13,299 bases of DNA from Nitrososphaerales archaeon (GTDB lineage Archaea > Thermoproteota > Nitrososphaeria > Nitrososphaerales > CADDZS01), in NCBI GenBank assembly GCA_030043455.1, contig JASHXQ010000263.1:1-13299 (forward strand), written 5' to 3'. The notes beneath the pieces are model-generated. The model did no database searches and was not told where the DNA came from. It was given only the letters and a program-made list of their open reading frames with translations. The position numbers and the translations under genes were made by a program. This document shows, one piece after another, positions 6,669 to 13,015 of this stretch; the first letter of the stretch is position 1; every line of letters begins with the position of its first letter.

Positions 6669-7079
6669 TTATCCCTCGGATATCACTGCGTCAACTTCGA
6701 TCTCGATTAGCATCTCTTTCGCCACCAATCCGCTCACCTGTACCATAGTAGCAGCAGGTTTCACCTCATGGAAAAATTCGTAGTGCGCGCGTGAAATCTC
6801 CGGAGTCTGTGAGATGTCAGTGACGAACATTCTAGTTCGCACAACATCCCCAATCCCGGAGCCTGCCTGCTTCAGCGCAGTTTCGATCTTCTCCAGGACG
6901 TACTTGGTTTGCGCATAAGGGTCGCCTACACCGTGGACTTTTCCTTCGGAGTCAGAGGCCGTTGTACCAGCCACGAAAACGAACTGCCCGAGCCGTACGG
7001 CGCGAGAATAACCTGCTCGCCCTTCCCAAGGAGAACCGCTGGAAATATTGCTTCTTTGCATGGTGGCGTCTCCCGTCAT
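6669..7079 (-). CDS. RidA/YjgF/YER057c/UK114-family protein lacking the usual catalytic Arg
   Basis: Small cytoplasmic protein of 136 residues with the Rid fold signature: an N-terminal SGSPWEGRAGYSRAVR segment, GQFVFVAGTT (31-40), DPYAQTKYVLEKIETALKQAG (53-73), DVVRTRMFVTDI (78-89) and VEIE-like IEIEVDAV (125-132). Rid proteins usually form trimers. Classical RidA enzymes deaminate reactive enamines and imines using an arginine in a PAR(S/T) motif. Here that site reads PAAT (108-111), so the arginine is alanine. This places it with Rid subgroups lacking the RidA arginine, and 2-aminoacrylate deaminase activity is doubtful. ATG at 7079 is given as the start; ATG at 7061 (MQRSNISSG) is equally possible. 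It converges on the DUF1028 gene and diverges from phosphoesterase 2. Confidence 0.9.
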   Translation of the reverse strand: MTGDATMQRSNISSGSPWEGRAGYSRAVRLGQFVFVAGTTASDSEGKVHGVGDPYAQTKYVLEKIETALKQAGSGIGDVVRTRMFVTDISQTPEISRAHYEFFHEVKPAATMVQVSGLVAKEMLIEIEVDAVISEG

Positions 7080-7150
7080 GTTCCGGCCACTTTTGTTTTA
7101 CTGAGACTCAGATAACGAAGGAATGTAAATTGTAATTTCTACGCTCAAAG

Positions 7151-7158
7151 TTTTAATT
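7151..7158 (+). promoter_or_regulatory. TATA-like box of the 7191-11915 operon
   Basis: TTTTAATT lies about 36 bases before the GTG at 7191, predicting a transcript start near 7181 with a leader of about 10 bases. No comparable box is seen in the short gaps between the next four genes. Confidence 0.4.
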
Positions 7159-7190
7159 CGACAAAAACGGGGTGCATTTTTGGGTTACAA

Positions 7191-8144
7191 GTGGCGAAAA
7201 CCACTATCTATTTTGTCACCGACGTTCACGGGTCCGACCGGTGCTTCCGGAAATTTCTGAATGCGGGTAAGTTTTACCAGGCGCAGGTGCTGATCTTGGG
7301 TGGAGATATCACCGGAAAGATGATCATTCCTATAATAAAACAGGATGATGGGACTTGGACCTCCCCGGGATTCGGCCAGGAAATCCGGATGAAATCCCAG
7401 AAAGAAGTAGATGATACAATCAAAGCCTACCGCGATTCAGGTACCTATCCTTACTTAACGGAAAAGAAAGAGTATGAAGAATTACAGGCGAATCCCGAGG
7501 CGGTAAAGAAACTCTTCACGAAAGTGATGGTCGATAACATTTCTCGCTGGATGGAGTTGGCGGAGGAGCGACTAAAGGGCACAGGGATAAGGTGCTACGT
7601 GTCTCCGGGAAATGACGATGAATTTGAAATTGATAGTGCCCTAGATTCAGCAAAGTATGTCATCAACCCTGAAGAAAAGGTGATTTTTGTGGACGACGAG
7701 CATGAAATGATCACCCTCGGTTATGCCAACCACACGCCGTGGAACAGCCCGAGAGAGGCTGACGAGGATGTTTTGGAGAAGAAAATCGAAGCAATGTGCT
7801 CCAAAGTTAGCAATATGAAAAAATGCATCTTCAATTTGCACGTGCCCCCGATTAACACGATCTTGGATCAGGCTCCCAAGCTTGACGAGACGCTGAAGCC
7901 CGTGACCTCTGGAGGCCAACTACAGATGACTTCCGCGGGGAGCGTTGCCACAAGAAAAATGGAAGAAAAGTACCAGCCGCTGATAGGAATGCATGGTCAC
8001 ATTCACGAGTCGAAGGGTGCCGTAAAGATCGGAAAGACGATGTGCTTCAACCCCGGCAGCGAATATGGTTCCGGGATTTTGAAGGGCTTGCTCTGCCAGC
8101 TCGAGGGTGATAAAATCAAATCGCATCTCCTCGTCTCTGGCTGA
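7191..8144 (+). CDS. Calcineurin-like metallophosphoesterase (paralogue 2)
   Basis: Predicted two-metal phosphoesterase of 317 residues, cytoplasmic, substrate unknown. The ligand blocks match the first copy: DVHG (D11, H13), GGDITG (D39), GNDD (N141, D142), NLHVPP (H217) and HGHIH (H268, H270, H272). The shared GSDxCFRKFLNAxKFY segment right after the first metal block and the FNPGSEYG block (286-293) mark both as one subfamily. The two diverge most at about residues 45-115, a likely lid or substrate region. The GTG start follows a TATA-like box without a Shine-Dalgarno, consistent with a short-leader transcript. The next gene begins 57 bases downstream on the same strand, so this copy may belong to the redox operon, whereas copy 1 follows the amidohydrolase. 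Confidence 0.9.
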   Translation: MAKTTIYFVTDVHGSDRCFRKFLNAGKFYQAQVLILGGDITGKMIIPIIKQDDGTWTSPGFGQEIRMKSQKEVDDTIKAYRDSGTYPYLTEKKEYEELQANPEAVKKLFTKVMVDNISRWMELAEERLKGTGIRCYVSPGNDDEFEIDSALDSAKYVINPEEKVIFVDDEHEMITLGYANHTPWNSPREADEDVLEKKIEAMCSKVSNMKKCIFNLHVPPINTILDQAPKLDETLKPVTSGGQLQMTSAGSVATRKMEEKYQPLIGMHGHIHESKGAVKIGKTMCFNPGSEYGSGILKGLLCQLEGDKIKSHLLVSG

Positions 8145-8201
8145 TGCGATCTCGGGGACACGCTCGAGCGAAATCGCCTTGTGGCTGGAGTGCCGATCTG
8201 A

Positions 8202-8687
8202 GTGACCAACAATTATTATTTCCTCTCCGAAGAGGAAGCGCGGTTTTTCATCGCCCTCAGCTCATTCATGATTCCGCCAGGAAAAGATCCTGCAAATTCT
8301 CCCGGCGCTTTGGAAGTCGGCGGCGTGAATTACATCGATTCTGCTCTTTTCGATTTCCCAATGGGAGCGCAGGAATATTTTCGTGGAATAATCAAATTGA
8401 TGAACGAAAAGGCTCAGGATAGATTCCGGAAGGATTTCGCGTCCTTGCAGGAACCAGACAAAGGATTTGTTTTGAAATCGCTCTTTTCTGATCCGATGAC
8501 TAGAGAAAGAGCCTTCGATCTGCGTTCCATTGTTCTAGAGGGATTCTATTCAGATTATCACGATCCTACTTACCAAGGTGTTACTGCTTGGGAGTTGATT
8601 AGATTTGAAGGGAAGCGCATTACTGGAATAAAGAAAGACTGGACATTTCTGAAAATATGGCGTGATTTTGAACAGCAAAGGGCTTGA
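8202..8687 (+). CDS. Gluconate 2-dehydrogenase subunit 3-like protein
   Basis: Protein of 161 residues resembling the small (gamma) subunit of membrane-bound gluconate/sugar dehydrogenases. The first half has the family pattern: FLSEEEARFFIALSSFMIPP (about 7-26) followed by an acidic/Gly loop, then a helical region ending in a FYSDYHDP turn and a GVTAWELIRFEG segment near the C-terminus. In characterised systems this subunit helps the FAD subunit mature or be exported and usually carries a Tat signal. Here the N-terminus (MTNNYYFLSEEE) has no twin-arginine and no hydrophobic stretch, so export by itself is unlikely. The start is GTG at 8202 with GGAG about 11 bases upstream. The gene lies directly upstream of the GMC flavoprotein, the expected partner. 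Confidence 0.8.
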   Translation: MTNNYYFLSEEEARFFIALSSFMIPPGKDPANSPGALEVGGVNYIDSALFDFPMGAQEYFRGIIKLMNEKAQDRFRKDFASLQEPDKGFVLKSLFSDPMTRERAFDLRSIVLEGFYSDYHDPTYQGVTAWELIRFEGKRITGIKKDWTFLKIWRDFEQQRA

Positions 8688-8700
8688 TGAACAGAAATCC

Positions 8701-10176
8701 ATGCCGGCGGATTATGATGCGATAATTATCGGTTCCGGCGCTGGAGCCGGCCCCCTATCTTACATGCTTGCCCATGCCGGCAAGAAAATTGCGATTATTG
8801 AAGCGGGGGGCTTTTACACAGCCAACGATTTCACTCGCTTTGAACTGCAAGCCCTCCGGAACCTTTGGGCGAAGCCGAGGTGGACGCAGAATTACGAGCT
8901 CGGCCTTGACGGAGAGATAGCTTTGGGCATGGGTAGGAGTGTTGGGGGTTCTACCACAATATTCACCGCAGTCGCACACAGGGCGCCTGATTTCAATTTT
9001 CCCGAATGGTACGACGCAACCGAACTGGAGAACGACTCCGGAGAACCCTTTTCATCGGCGGATCTTCATCCATACTACGATCAGGTGGAGAAGGAATCGG
9101 GGGTCAGAAAGTACAACGAATGGGACGAGGGTGTGAAATTAATCAATCGAGGGTTCGAGAAACTGGGGCATCCCTTCCATCCAGTGAACGCGTACATATC
9201 TCCACAATGCGATCAGTCGGGCTGTCTCTTTGGGTGTCCCACCGAAGCAAAGAGGGGGACACTGTTGACCTACATCATCCCGGCGATTTACTTAGGGGCT
9301 ATCGTCTTCCACAACTCGACAGTCACCAAGATCATGATTTCCAAGAGCCCTTCTTCCGAGCCCGGAGCGATTGCGACGGGAGTCGAGTTTATTGCTCAGA
9401 ATGGGGAGAAACAACGTATCTCTGGAAGAATAATAATTCTCGCTGCTGGTGCCCTAAATACTCCTGGCTTGCTATTCGATTCGAACATTTTCGAAATTGT
9501 CGGAGATACTCCTAGCGTATCGCAGATCGGCCGGAACTTTGGTGCAAATACTGCGGCTCTAGTCTTTGGGAAATTTGAGCAAGTATTGAACAACTGGATA
9601 ATGCATCCGCTTTCCGGACAGATGGAAGAATTTTCCCAGAAGGAAAAGGGAGGCTATCTCTTGGAAGCCTCAGAAGTGATGGAGGGCCCCCTGTCGTTCG
9701 CAGAGGTGATGGTGGACGAAGAAGGAATACCCCTGTGGGGAATAAAGCAAAAAGAGATTATGGAAAACTACCGTTACTACGCTGGGATCTTCATCAATAT
9801 CCATGACCAAAACGACGGGCGAATCTTTCGCGATCAGGAGACCGGCGTCGAGAAAATTTACAAACCGGTGACTTTTATTGACAAGGCGAGGTTCAAAGCT
9901 GCGAAGGCACTTTGCGTACAAGGCCTCGAAGCTGCGGGGGCAACCGAGACATTTGGCTCAGTTTATCTGAGCCACCACGTACAGGGCTCGTGTCGGATGG
10001 GTAGCAATCCCAGAAGAAGCGTGGTCGACTCGCACAACCGAATGCACGATGTTCAGGGACTCTACATCATGGACGGGAGCGTGATCCCTTCAGTGATTGA
10101 CGCCAATCCATCGCTGACGATCATGGCTCTCTCACGGCGCTTGGGGGATCATCTGCTTTCCAAGGTTCTAAACTAG
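8701..10176 (+). CDS. GMC-family FAD-dependent oxidoreductase
   Basis: Flavoprotein of 491 residues that should oxidise an alcohol, sugar or polyol, with electrons passing to an unknown acceptor. N-terminal FAD-binding Rossmann motif GSGAGAG (11-17) with IIEAGG (32-37), then the GMC signature GMGRSVGGSTT (76-86), and a C-terminal GMC domain with HHVQGSCRMG (catalytic His H426) and DANPSLTIMAL (N469 taking the second catalytic place). A Cys-rich stretch CDQSGCLFGC (C170, C175, C179) may be structural or metal-binding. No signal peptide, haem motif or membrane segment is seen. I prefer ATG at 8701, 13 bases after the subunit-3 stop and just before the Rossmann strand; GTG at 8662 would add 13 residues and overlap the upstream gene by 26 bases. 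Pairing with a subunit-3 protein points to a gluconate- or sugar-dehydrogenase-like complex. The exact substrate is open. Confidence 0.9.
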   Translation: MPADYDAIIIGSGAGAGPLSYMLAHAGKKIAIIEAGGFYTANDFTRFELQALRNLWAKPRWTQNYELGLDGEIALGMGRSVGGSTTIFTAVAHRAPDFNFPEWYDATELENDSGEPFSSADLHPYYDQVEKESGVRKYNEWDEGVKLINRGFEKLGHPFHPVNAYISPQCDQSGCLFGCPTEAKRGTLLTYIIPAIYLGAIVFHNSTVTKIMISKSPSSEPGAIATGVEFIAQNGEKQRISGRIIILAAGALNTPGLLFDSNIFEIVGDTPSVSQIGRNFGANTAALVFGKFEQVLNNWIMHPLSGQMEEFSQKEKGGYLLEASEVMEGPLSFAEVMVDEEGIPLWGIKQKEIMENYRYYAGIFINIHDQNDGRIFRDQETGVEKIYKPVTFIDKARFKAAKALCVQGLEAAGATETFGSVYLSHHVQGSCRMGSNPRRSVVDSHNRMHDVQGLYIMDGSVIPSVIDANPSLTIMALSRRLGDHLLSKVLN

Positions 10177-10190
10177 AGGTCAGCTTTTCG

Positions 10191-11216
10191 ATGAATGCAA
10201 CGACGAATACCAAGAAAATTATCCTGACTGCCCGGCCATTCAGCTCGAAAGCTTCCGACCTCCTGTTGCAGGTGACCGAAGGGAAATACGAAACCCTCCC
10301 TACAAGGAATGCAACCCCGGAGAATTCCTCGCGAGTGGAAATTATTCTGATGGACACGGCCATGGGTGAAGAGCTTCCACTTCTCTCCATCGACAGCCTC
10401 AAGCGATTTCCGAATCTGAAACTGATTCAGTCCACCCGAGCAGGAGTGGACGTCTTACCCTTCCAAGACTTTCCCACGGGAGTAGTTGTATGTGGAAACA
10501 TCGGAGCATATGGAGACCAAATTGCAGAGCACGTATTCGGAATGATTCTATATTTTGCAAGAAACTTGGAAGTCTCAAACTTAGCTCTTTCCAAGGGCCT
10601 GTGGCAGATTCCAGCGTCGATATTTCTGCGCGGCAAGACTATCCTGATCGTAGGCACTGGGGGCATCGGCGAATCGGTAGCCAGGCTGGCTGCCGGTTTT
10701 GGGATGAGAATAGTCGGAGTGAACTCGACTGGTCGTAAAGTTCCGGGATTTGATTCCATCGTCGCTTTAAACGATATCATAGGAGTCCTGAGAGATGCTG
10801 ATGTGGTCGTCATCGCGCTTCCGTTAACAGTGAAGACCTTCCACCTAATTGGTGAGTCAGAACTTAGGGCAATGAAGTCCACTTGCATTCTCGTAAATGT
10901 CGCTAGGGGCTACATTATAGATGAGGCCGCGTTATACAATCGGCTGAAGTCGACCCCCAATTTCAGATGCGGTCTCGATGTCTGGTGGCATTACCCCAAA
11001 AAGGGCGCCTCCTTTGAGGAAAGCTTTCCCTTTTTTGAATTACCGAATTTTCTAGGGACGCCTCACGATTCTGGGATAGTTCCCGAGACCGAAGAAATTG
11101 CTCTTCTCAGCGCCATTGAAAATATTGGGCGCTTTGTGAGAGGTGAGCTTCTGAAAGGTGTAATGAACCGAAACGACTATCTGGGGCTGAAGGAACTCAT
11201 CTCGCAGGCAAACTAG
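10191..11216 (+). CDS. D-isomer-specific 2-hydroxyacid dehydrogenase-like protein
   Basis: NAD(P)-dependent oxidoreductase of 341 residues, cytoplasmic. It has the two-domain layout: an N-terminal substrate domain with QSTRAGVD (80-87), a central Rossmann domain with GTGGIG (155-160), the conserved VNVARG (catalytic R239), and PHDSG (H292) near the end. In the usual Arg-Glu-His triad the glutamate sits in a DVFxxEP motif. Here that site reads DVWWHYP (263-269), with Tyr268 where Glu is expected. I have an impression that some homologues share this DVWWxYP form, so it may define a subfamily and not a dead enzyme. ATG at 10191 is preceded by AGAGG about 11 bases upstream. The gap from the GMC gene is 14 bases, so the two are almost certainly co-transcribed and may act in sequence on a hydroxy or keto acid. 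Confidence 0.88.
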   Translation: MNATTNTKKIILTARPFSSKASDLLLQVTEGKYETLPTRNATPENSSRVEIILMDTAMGEELPLLSIDSLKRFPNLKLIQSTRAGVDVLPFQDFPTGVVVCGNIGAYGDQIAEHVFGMILYFARNLEVSNLALSKGLWQIPASIFLRGKTILIVGTGGIGESVARLAAGFGMRIVGVNSTGRKVPGFDSIVALNDIIGVLRDADVVVIALPLTVKTFHLIGESELRAMKSTCILVNVARGYIIDEAALYNRLKSTPNFRCGLDVWWHYPKKGASFEESFPFFELPNFLGTPHDSGIVPETEEIALLSAIENIGRFVRGELLKGVMNRNDYLGLKELISQAN

Positions 11217-11246
11217 GCCTCTGGACGTAGATCCGAGGGAGAGCTC

Positions 11247-11915
11247 TTGGTAGACAAAAAGAAATCTGAGAATCCAAAACAACTTACCACCCTTGTCAGT
11301 CTGCTTGATGGATACGCCGCTCTTTCGGTGACTGATCCAGTTAGGATCAGAAAGATCGCGAAGAGCTACTCGGAAGAAGATTCAGAAGTCAAGAGCGCAT
11401 GGAGGGAAATCTCAAAGGATGTCGATGACATCTCGGAGCTCGCAGCCTCGTCGGAAGATATTGTGAAACAATCTAGGCGGCTAAGTATCATCCGGCCTTT
11501 CATGCTCTTCCTACCGCTAATTGTTCTCACGCTTTATTACATTCTTATCGGATCTCACATTATTGCCCGTCTCGGGCAAATCGGGGCGTACGCATTTCTC
11601 GGAATTTTTATAGCTGCATATCTTATGAGTTTCTTGGTCTATTTCACGATGAACAAGAAATTGTCTCGTACCGTAAACAGCTACTACGAACAGCACATGG
11701 GAGAAATAGCTCGGCAGAGACGTCACATCAAGGTGGTGAATCAAAGGCTGATCGATAGACTTGCTATGCTCATTCGATCCGAAGATAGGGATCCGAGCAA
11801 GTATAAATTTTCGTTGTTCCACAACGACTATGCGAATATTAACGTCGTTTCTGAAGACAAGAACTCGATCTACACCGTGACTGTAAAGGGCAAATCCCTC
11901 CGCAAAGAACAGTAA
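11247..11915 (+). CDS. Hypothetical two-TM membrane protein
   Basis: Protein of 222 residues that I do not recognise. The N-terminal 80 residues are charged and helical, possibly coiled coil (EEDSEVKSAWREI region, then DDISELAASSEDIVKQS). Two transmembrane helices follow at about 84-102 and 112-134, joined by a short loop (IGSHIIARLG). A basic C-terminal cytoplasmic part (135-222) contains a helix (ARQRRHIKVVNQRLIDRLAM) and ends in a beta-rich tail. Both ends are predicted to be cytoplasmic. The start is TTG at 11247, supported by GAGGGAGAG about 6 bases upstream, the clearest ribosome-binding site in the window. It lies 30 bases after the hydroxyacid dehydrogenase gene and is probably the last gene of the operon; its stop is 17 bases from the convergent channel-like gene. 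Confidence 0.75.
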   Translation: MVDKKKSENPKQLTTLVSLLDGYAALSVTDPVRIRKIAKSYSEEDSEVKSAWREISKDVDDISELAASSEDIVKQSRRLSIIRPFMLFLPLIVLTLYYILIGSHIIARLGQIGAYAFLGIFIAAYLMSFLVYFTMNKKLSRTVNSYYEQHMGEIARQRRHIKVVNQRLIDRLAMLIRSEDRDPSKYKFSLFHNDYANINVVSEDKNSIYTVTVKGKSLRKEQ

Positions 11916-11932
11916 CCGGCTAATAGGTCTTC

Positions 11933-12193
11933 TCAGACTCTTCCTTCTCTTTCTGCCCTAACTTCTGCTCGACTAGATGGTAAGGTATGCCCGTTTGTGG
12001 AATTTGGCGGCGCATTGGGAGGCCCTTGAGCCGTGGCGGCCATTGACACGAAATAAGAGTCAATCCAAGCCCACCCGGTTAGAAGCTTGGTTCCAATAGT
12101 CCCAACGGTCATTATCATCACTATAGCAAGGACCACATGCAAGGCTCGCTTGCTTATCGGAGAAAGTGGGTGATTGAATACGCCGTGCTTCAA
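11933..12193 (-). CDS. Small channel-like membrane protein, apparently truncated
   Basis: An 86-residue reading frame with a basic N-terminus (NHPLSPISKRALH), one transmembrane helix (about 17-36) and a segment reading GWAWIDSYFVSMAATAQGPP (40-59). The latter resembles the pore helix and filter region of a family of small archaeal and bacterial potassium-channel-like proteins (WSWIDSFYFxSMxATGQGP pattern, from memory). In those proteins a second transmembrane helix follows; here the frame instead ends in a charged tail of about 25 residues, so the second helix is missing. The start is TTG at 12193. The frame stays open upstream for about 8 codons (FLFEFALKHG) to a stop near 12218 without a standard start codon, so the N-terminus is uncertain too. 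It may be a decayed channel gene or a genuinely short variant. The upstream gene encodes a cyclic-nucleotide-binding domain. Confidence 0.5.
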   Translation of the reverse strand: MKHGVFNHPLSPISKRALHVVLAIVMIMTVGTIGTKLLTGWAWIDSYFVSMAATAQGPPNAPPNSTNGHTLPSSRAEVRAEREGRV

Positions 12194-12326
12194 CGCGAAT
12201 TCGAACAGAAATTGGATCTAGAAACCGTCAAAATGTAAGCAGTCTATCCTGACCTGCACCAGCAAAACAGGGAAGACTTCAAACACATTCCAAAAGGAGA
12301 GCGGCTTGAGCTCCGTTGAGGGAGCC

Positions 12327-12776
12327 TTAATTCAAACTGCTCAGTTTCTGGTCAGTTTCCCTGAGGCGTCTGGCGAGCTCCCTCATCACCGGAACCGCCA
12401 ACTTTGGCTGAGTCTCGAGAAATCCGCTCCATGTCCACGCCGTCATTATGAGACATCTAGTCGGCTCCAGCGATACAATTGTAGCGGATCGGGGTTGTTT
12501 ATCAAGAAGTGAAAGCTCTCCGAAGAATTGTCCCTTAGAAAGCTTCGCTATAGACTTCTCGCCCTTTTTCACGTCTACAGATCCATCGACGATCAGATAG
12601 AAAGATACCCCACGGTCACCCTCTTGCTCAATCACCTTTCCAGCTTCGTAAGATCTTTCCACGAAAGAATGGGCCATCGTCTTCAGATCTTTTTTCGGCA
12701 ATCCAGAAAAAATGGGAACGTTCATTAGCATGTCGGCAACTTCAGTTTCTTCCTTCCGATTGAGCGAAAGTTTCAT
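12327..12776 (-). CDS. Stand-alone cyclic-nucleotide-binding-domain protein
   Basis: Protein of 149 residues consisting of one cNMP-binding domain. It has the entry motif MLMNVPIFSGLPKKDL (16-31), beta-roll strands with Gly at the turns (GDRGVSFYLIVDGSVDV, 53-69), the phosphate-binding cassette FGELSLLDKQPRSAT (85-99) with E87 and R96 in the ligand-contact positions, and C-terminal helices (VMRELARRLRETDQKL). No DNA-binding, kinase or membrane domain is attached, so it must act on a partner. The open frame reaches 12845, but ATG at 12776 is preferred because a TATA-like box lies about 37 bases upstream and the domain begins soon after. E87 and R96 suggest real nucleotide binding. Downstream on the same strand, 133 bases away, is the channel-like gene, so a split cyclic-nucleotide-gated channel is conceivable but unproven. 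Confidence 0.88.
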   Translation of the reverse strand: MKLSLNRKEETEVADMLMNVPIFSGLPKKDLKTMAHSFVERSYEAGKVIEQEGDRGVSFYLIVDGSVDVKKGEKSIAKLSKGQFFGELSLLDKQPRSATIVSLEPTRCLIMTAWTWSGFLETQPKLAVPVMRELARRLRETDQKLSSLN

Positions 12777-12808
12777 TGTAGCTTGAATCGAAAGGCAATT
12801 TTGCGAAC

Positions 12809-12817
12809 TATTTAAGC
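12809..12817 (-). promoter_or_regulatory. TATA-like box of the cNMP-binding protein gene
   Basis: On the minus strand CTTAAATAG is centred about 37 bases upstream of the ATG at 12776, giving a predicted leader of about 10 bases. It lies inside the longer open frame and so argues against the upstream starts. Confidence 0.5.
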
Positions 12818-12883
12818 AATGGCCGCTGCTCGATTTCCAACTCAACGACTGGCCCCAGATGACGGTAGGGGAAAATTCTCCGC

Positions 12884-12918
12884 CCTATCAGTTATCTTGC
12901 AAATAACTCGAAAATAGG
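12884..12918. repeat. Imperfect nested inverted repeat in divergent promoter region
   Basis: AGTTAT (12890-12895) and ATAACT (12903-12908) are inverted around a 7-base spacer. They are flanked by a second inverted pair, CCTAT (12884-12888) and ATAGG (12914-12918). The outer arms are offset by a few bases, so it is imperfect. It lies between the divergent cNMP-binding and SDR genes, where an operator would be expected, but chance in A/T-rich DNA is possible. Confidence 0.3.
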
Positions 12919-13015
12919 CAAGTTGGAGCACTAAAACAAGAATTCATTTTCAATTGTAGAATGCTAATATCTCCTTTGGATCGATCACATTCCCTTGAAG
13001 GTTGGCAGGGCGCTT

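Noticed and set aside
8161..8170. Perfect palindrome CGCTCGAGCG between phosphoesterase 2 and the subunit-3 gene
   Set aside because: Only 10 bases, no loop and no following T-run, so it is neither a terminator nor a convincing operator; chance is likely.
8662..8700. GTG start of the GMC gene overlapping the subunit-3 gene by 26 bases
   Set aside because: ATG at 8701 is a better start, lies just before the Rossmann strand and leaves a normal operon gap; the overlap is not needed.
9006..9515. 169-codon plus-strand frame inside the GMC gene
   Set aside because: Same strand, shifted frame within a strongly supported GMC gene; its sequence is Arg/Ser-rich and not domain-like.
12194..12326. Search for a gene or RNA between the channel-like and cNMP-binding genes
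   Set aside because: Only short interrupted frames and no stable-looking RNA fold; a weak T-rich promoter-like stretch near 12225-12240 is not strong enough to list.
12777..12845. N-terminal extension of the cNMP-binding reading frame up to 12845
   Set aside because: A TATA-like box lies inside it at 12809-12817 and the domain starts after the ATG at 12776.
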